This document shows, in pieces, positions 61,391-64,000 of a DNA stretch of 64,000 nt. Position 1 is the first letter of the stretch, and every line of letters starts with the position of its first letter. The stretch is taken from positions 620,001 to 684,000 of the forward strand of contig NZ_JABEDH010000001.1 in the NCBI RefSeq assembly GCF_029285175.1. The letters run 5' to 3'. The stretch is from Sulfitobacter sp. M05 (GTDB taxonomy: Bacteria > Pseudomonadota > Alphaproteobacteria > Rhodobacterales > Rhodobacteraceae). Both the position numbers and the translations under genes were made by a program. The notes beneath the pieces are model-generated. The model had not been told where the DNA came from, did no database searches, and saw nothing but the letters and a program-made list of their open reading frames with translations.

Positions 61391-62536
61391 ATGAAGAATC
61401 TGGTTTGGATCGTTGTTGCTGCCATCGTGGCCGGCGTCGGCTATATGTTGTTTTCGGGTAAAACGCCGGCAGAGATGGTCAGTGAAGCCTCTGATGCGGT
61501 GAATGCACCGGCAGCGCTGGAAGCGGCATCAGAAGCCGCTGGTGATGTGGCTGAAGCCGCTAAGGAAACCGTTGCTGATGCAGTTGAAGCGACAAGCGAA
61601 GCTGCCAGCGATGCGGTTGCTGCCACAACCGAAGCTGCCAGCGATGCGGCCAATGCTGTCGCAGAGGCAACAGAAGAAGCGGTTGATGGTGTGGCTGACG
61701 CGGCAAATGCGACAGGCGAAGCGGCAAGCAATGCAGCTGACACAGCGACAGAGACCGCAGCCGAAGCGGTAGATGCGGTGACAGAAACTGCAACGGATGC
61801 GGCAAATGCGACAGCCGAAGTGGCAGGCAATGCAGCTGACGCAGCGACAGAGACCGCAGCCGAAGCGGTAGATGCGGTGACAGAAACTGCAACGGATGCG
61901 GCAAATGCGACAGCCGAAGCGGCAGGCAATGCAGCTGACGCAGCGACAGAGACCGCAGCCGAAGCGGTAGATGCAGCGACTGAAACTGCAACGGATGCGG
62001 CAAATGCGACAGCCGAAGCGGCAGGCAATGCAGCTGACGCAGCGACAGAGACCGCAGCCGAAGCGGTAGATGCGGCGACTGAGACTGCAACGGATGCGGC
62101 AAATGCGACAGCTGAAGCGGCAAGCAATGCAGCTGACGCAGCGACAGAGACCGCAACGGAAGCGGTAGATGCGGCGACGGAAACTGCAACTGAAGCGACG
62201 GAAGCGGCGACTGAGACAGCTACTGAAGCGGCAGATGCAACAGCTGACACAGCAACCGAAGCTGCCACCGACGCGCAGACCGCAACGGCGGCGGAGCTTG
62301 AAGAAGCTGCAAATGCAGTGGCCGAAGGCACCGAAACAGCGGCAGAGGCCTCTATGGTTGAGCAGTTGTTGAGTGTTGACGGGTTCGACCTGGATAAGGT
62401 GACCGAGATGGTCGAAGGGTCCGAACTTGGCGCGGTGCAGAAAACTCTGCTGACCAAAGGTCTGAAATCAGCGCAGGACAATCCCGAACTGCTTAAGGCG
62501 GCATTGGATAAGATTCGCGAAGCCCTGAACATGTAA
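61391..62536 (+). CDS. Ala-rich repeat protein with membrane anchor
   Basis: A 381-residue protein of very low complexity. An N-terminal transmembrane helix (LVWIVVAAIVAGVGYMLF) is followed by about 290 residues of Ala/Glu/Thr/Asp-rich hendecad-like helix, including five near-identical 33-residue repeats. A folded C-terminal region of about 60 residues follows (LLSVDGFDLDKVTEMVEGSELGAVQKTLLTKGLKSAQDNPELLKAALDKIREALNM). The repeat period, 3 x 11 residues, suits a long extended amphipathic helix. Role unknown; an envelope spacer is a guess. Confidence 0.82.
   Translation: MKNLVWIVVAAIVAGVGYMLFSGKTPAEMVSEASDAVNAPAALEAASEAAGDVAEAAKETVADAVEATSEAASDAVAATTEAASDAANAVAEATEEAVDGVADAANATGEAASNAADTATETAAEAVDAVTETATDAANATAEVAGNAADAATETAAEAVDAVTETATDAANATAEAAGNAADAATETAAEAVDAATETATDAANATAEAAGNAADAATETAAEAVDAATETATDAANATAEAASNAADAATETATEAVDAATETATEATEAATETATEAADATADTATEAATDAQTATAAELEEAANAVAEGTETAAEASMVEQLLSVDGFDLDKVTEMVEGSELGAVQKTLLTKGLKSAQDNPELLKAALDKIREALNM
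61733..62227 (+). repeat. 99-bp tandem repeat (33-residue coding repeat)
   Basis: GCAGCTGAC-type motifs start at 61733, 61832, 61931, 62030 and 62129, giving an exact 99-base period (33 codons, three 11-residue units). Copies 2-4 are almost identical at DNA level; the last copy decays after about 30-60 bases. Such repeats are prone to length change. Confidence 0.9.
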
Positions 62537-62557
62537 GTTCTAAGGCCAAGGCAAAAT

Positions 62558-62592
62558 AAAACCCGCGTCCGGTTAACAGGCGCGGGTTTTTT
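62558..62592. terminator. Bidirectional terminator between the repeat protein and fpr
   Basis: AAAACCCGCG (62558-62567) pairs with CGCGGGTTTT (62581-62590), with T-runs on both strands. It serves the + strand repeat gene and the - strand fpr gene. Confidence 0.85.
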
Positions 62593-62609
62593 CGTTTCTG
62601 TAGGTTGGC

Positions 62610-63464
62610 TTACCCGACAAACGCTTTTTCGATCACGAAATGCTTGGGGTCAGAGTTTGCCCCTTCTTCAAGACCGAACCCTTCAAGGATGGCCAGAATA
62701 TCCTTGTTGAACGCAAGACTACCACAGACCATCGCGCGGTCTGTTTCAACGGAAATGCCATCGATCCCCAGATCGCGAAACACTGTGCCGTCTTGCAACA
62801 GGGTTGTGATCCGGCCCATCTTAGGGCTCTCTTCGCGGGTAGTGGTCGGGTAATAGCGGATCTTGGCAAGGTTCTCTTTGCCGATCAATTCATGCATCAT
62901 CTCGTCGGCTTGAAGATCTTCGATCAATTTGCGCCCGTATTCCAGTTCATTCACATCCCGGCAGGTGTGAGTGACGATCACTTCGTCATAGTTTTCATAG
63001 GTTTCCGGTTCGCGCAGCAGCGAAGCAAAAGGTGCAAAACCGGTGCCGGTTGCAAAGAACCAGATGCGTTTACCAGGCAGCAGGGCATCATGCACCAGCG
63101 TGCCCACAGGTTTGGGCCGCAGGATAATCTGATCGCCGACCTGAATATGTTGAAGCTTTGACGTCAAAGGACCGTCTTGCACCTTGATGGAGTAGAACTC
63201 CAGTTCATCATCCCACGCCGGCGAGGCGATAGAATAGGCCCGCAGCAGAGGCTTTTGCTTGCCGGTTTCGGGGTGCGGATCGCCCATCAGGCCGATCATC
63301 ACAAATTCACCGGACCGGAAGCGCATCGTCGCCGGTCGTGTGACGCGGAAAGAAAAAAGCCTGTCGGTCCAATGTTTTACCGCGGTAACGGTCTGGGCAT
63401 CGGGCAGGGTGGGAACGGATTTTGCGGTTTGGGTATTCACTGGGGACTGCTCGGTCATGTTCAT
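62610..63464 (-). CDS. fpr: Ferredoxin--NADP reductase
   Basis: A 284-residue FAD-dependent ferredoxin/flavodoxin-NADP reductase of the Fpr type. FAD motif LLRAYSIASPAWDDELEFYSIKV, NADP motif FFATGTGFAPFASLLREPETYENYDEV and C-terminal YPTTTREESPKMGRI and KHFVIEKAFVG are visible. Start M1 at 63464 (or M3). GAGG stands 28 bases upstream, beyond a 23-base palindrome that can fold (63466-63488). It follows DUF934 and cysH, so it may supply electrons for sulfite reduction. Confidence 0.93.
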   Translation of the reverse strand: MNMTEQSPVNTQTAKSVPTLPDAQTVTAVKHWTDRLFSFRVTRPATMRFRSGEFVMIGLMGDPHPETGKQKPLLRAYSIASPAWDDELEFYSIKVQDGPLTSKLQHIQVGDQIILRPKPVGTLVHDALLPGKRIWFFATGTGFAPFASLLREPETYENYDEVIVTHTCRDVNELEYGRKLIEDLQADEMMHELIGKENLAKIRYYPTTTREESPKMGRITTLLQDGTVFRDLGIDGISVETDRAMVCGSLAFNKDILAILEGFGLEEGANSDPKHFVIEKAFVG

Positions 63465-63465
63465 T

Positions 63466-63488
63466 AGTACACATATGAAATGTGTACT
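63466..63488. promoter_or_regulatory. Palindrome separating the fpr ribosome site from its start
   Basis: AGTACACAT-N5-ATGTGTACT with perfect 9-bp arms. On the - strand it sits exactly between GAGG and the A of the AATG start. It is either an operator or a hairpin that brings the ribosome site near the start codon. Confidence 0.6.
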
Positions 63489-63539
63489 CCTCTTTTAGAT
63501 CAGAAATGCGGTGGAGGCAACGTTTACAAGTGCGACATG

Positions 63540-63941
63540 TCAGCCGCGCAGGCGCGACTGGTAGTTGTGTTCCTGCCAATTTGCGCGAAACTGCCATTGA
63601 TCAGCGGGTTGACGGGCGGCGATTTCATCGTTGACTTCGACCTCGTCAAACCCGGACCGCCGCGCCATGGCGTATTGATCGGCGATGACGTGACCTTTCG
63701 CACGCAACCGTCCGGTATATCCGCGCAGACGCAGGGCGCGTGCAATGGTGAAACCGCGCCCGTCCGCTGAGGACGGAAAATCAATGCGGATCATTTCGAT
63801 GCTGGGTTGCAGGTCCACCTCTTCGGGCTGGGTGTCCGATGGCAGATCAAGGGCACGGCAGTCGTTTGCCGCCCCTGCGGCGCAGAAACCGTGGGGCCAG
63901 TCGTCGGGGATGAAACCGGTGTCGTTGATCAGTTGTGTCAT
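63540..63941 (-). CDS. DUF934 family protein (sulfite-reduction associated)
   Basis: A 133-residue DUF934 protein. Family features: FIPDDWPHGF, DFPSSADGRGFTIARALRLRGYTGRLRAKGHVIADQYAMARRSGFDEVEV. The family is usually encoded beside sulfite reductase and cysH. Start ATG 63941 has AGGAG eight bases upstream and overlaps the cysH stop in an ATGA. Function is unknown, but it is tied to sulfate assimilation by context. Confidence 0.88.
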   Translation of the reverse strand: MTQLINDTGFIPDDWPHGFCAAGAANDCRALDLPSDTQPEEVDLQPSIEMIRIDFPSSADGRGFTIARALRLRGYTGRLRAKGHVIADQYAMARRSGFDEVEVNDEIAARQPADQWQFRANWQEHNYQSRLRG

Positions 63942-64000
63942 GTTGATGCTCCTGTGCGGACGGCTTTGCCATCCACGAAATGAATGCCGCATTCTTCTTT
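63938..64000 (-). CDS. cysH: Phosphoadenylyl-sulfate reductase, C-terminal codons
   Basis: The last 20 codons and stop of a - strand frame entering from the right edge. It begins KEECGIHFVDGKAV, the conserved C-terminal motif ECGIH of adenylyl/phosphoadenylyl-sulfate reductases, with the catalytic Cys. The stop overlaps the DUF934 start (ATGA). Only this piece is in the window. Confidence 0.75.
   Translation of the reverse strand, partial: KEECGIHFVDGKAVRTGAST

Noticed and set aside
61733..62227. Repeat array resembling a CRISPR
   Set aside because: The 99-base period is in frame, copies are contiguous without unique spacers, and no cas genes are near; it is a coding tandem repeat.
61441..62532. 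363-codon antisense frame opposite the Ala-rich protein
   Set aside because: It is the complement of a codon-repeat array; the same bias keeps all frames open.

Overview
The window is a 64 kb chromosomal segment of an alphaproteobacterium of the Roseobacter group (Rhodobacterales). The evidence is the distal half of an RcGTA-type gene transfer agent (GTA) cluster ending next to cysE, a divIC/ftsB-pdhA-pdhB-pdhC block in which E1-beta carries a lipoyl domain, a direct-repeat LexA box (GTTC-N7-GTTC) in front of uvrA, and moderately GC-rich coding sequence. The genus cannot be fixed from sequence alone. No rRNA, tRNA, CRISPR array, insertion sequence or integrase was seen.

Layout. 1-11.6 kb: GTA structural genes on the + strand from the 3' end of g3.5 through g15 plus a small trailing gene, mostly overlapping by 1-4 bases. 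11.6-18.4 kb: cysE; then on the - strand pgk, a divIC/ftsB-like gene and pdhA-pdhB-pdhC. 18.5-23.1 kb: two overlapping cyclophilins, then a bactofilin, an M23 peptidase, a ferritin-like DUF455 protein and a Bcp peroxiredoxin. 23.2-36.2 kb: a YhdP/AsmA-like giant, queA, MFS, DUF924, lpdA (PDH E3), a methyltransferase-like protein, a second MFS and uvrA. 36.2-43.5 kb: a MmgE/PrpD protein and a valine-degradation cluster (mmsB, 3-hydroxyisobutyryl-CoA hydrolase, acyl-CoA dehydrogenase, mmsA) with a divergent LysR gene. 43.5-52 kb: CBS protein, coaD, two gap genes flanking a 47-codon membrane ORF, DUF808, a 58-codon membrane ORF, transketolase, a coiled-coil gene and zapA. 52-60.3 kb: a Popeye-like cyclic-nucleotide-domain protein, the bolA-grxD set, and a form II CO-dehydrogenase-like molybdenum hydroxylase operon (xdhC/coxI, a molybdopterin-binding protein, coxS, a VOC gene, coxL, coxM). 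60.6-64 kb: infC, an Ala-rich protein with 33-residue tandem repeats, a ferredoxin-NADP reductase, DUF934 and the last codons of cysH.

How parts work together. The separated PDH genes (pdhA operon and lpdA, about 13 kb apart) carry the same 24-bp palindrome at the same distance upstream, which suggests one regulator controls the whole complex. The two valine-degradation promoters share TTGCAA-type motifs. The GTA major capsid gene is the only gene of its operon bounded on both sides by long, foldable intercistronic RNA, which may set its high expression. Most other genes are ordinary central metabolism.

The observations best worth checking are the shared PDH operator, the structured RNA around the capsid gene, an ATC start for infC, a hairpin between the ribosome binding site and start of fpr, a hairpin plus T-run directly before the Popeye-like gene, and several short dispersed repeat families. 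No wholly new multi-gene system was recognised.
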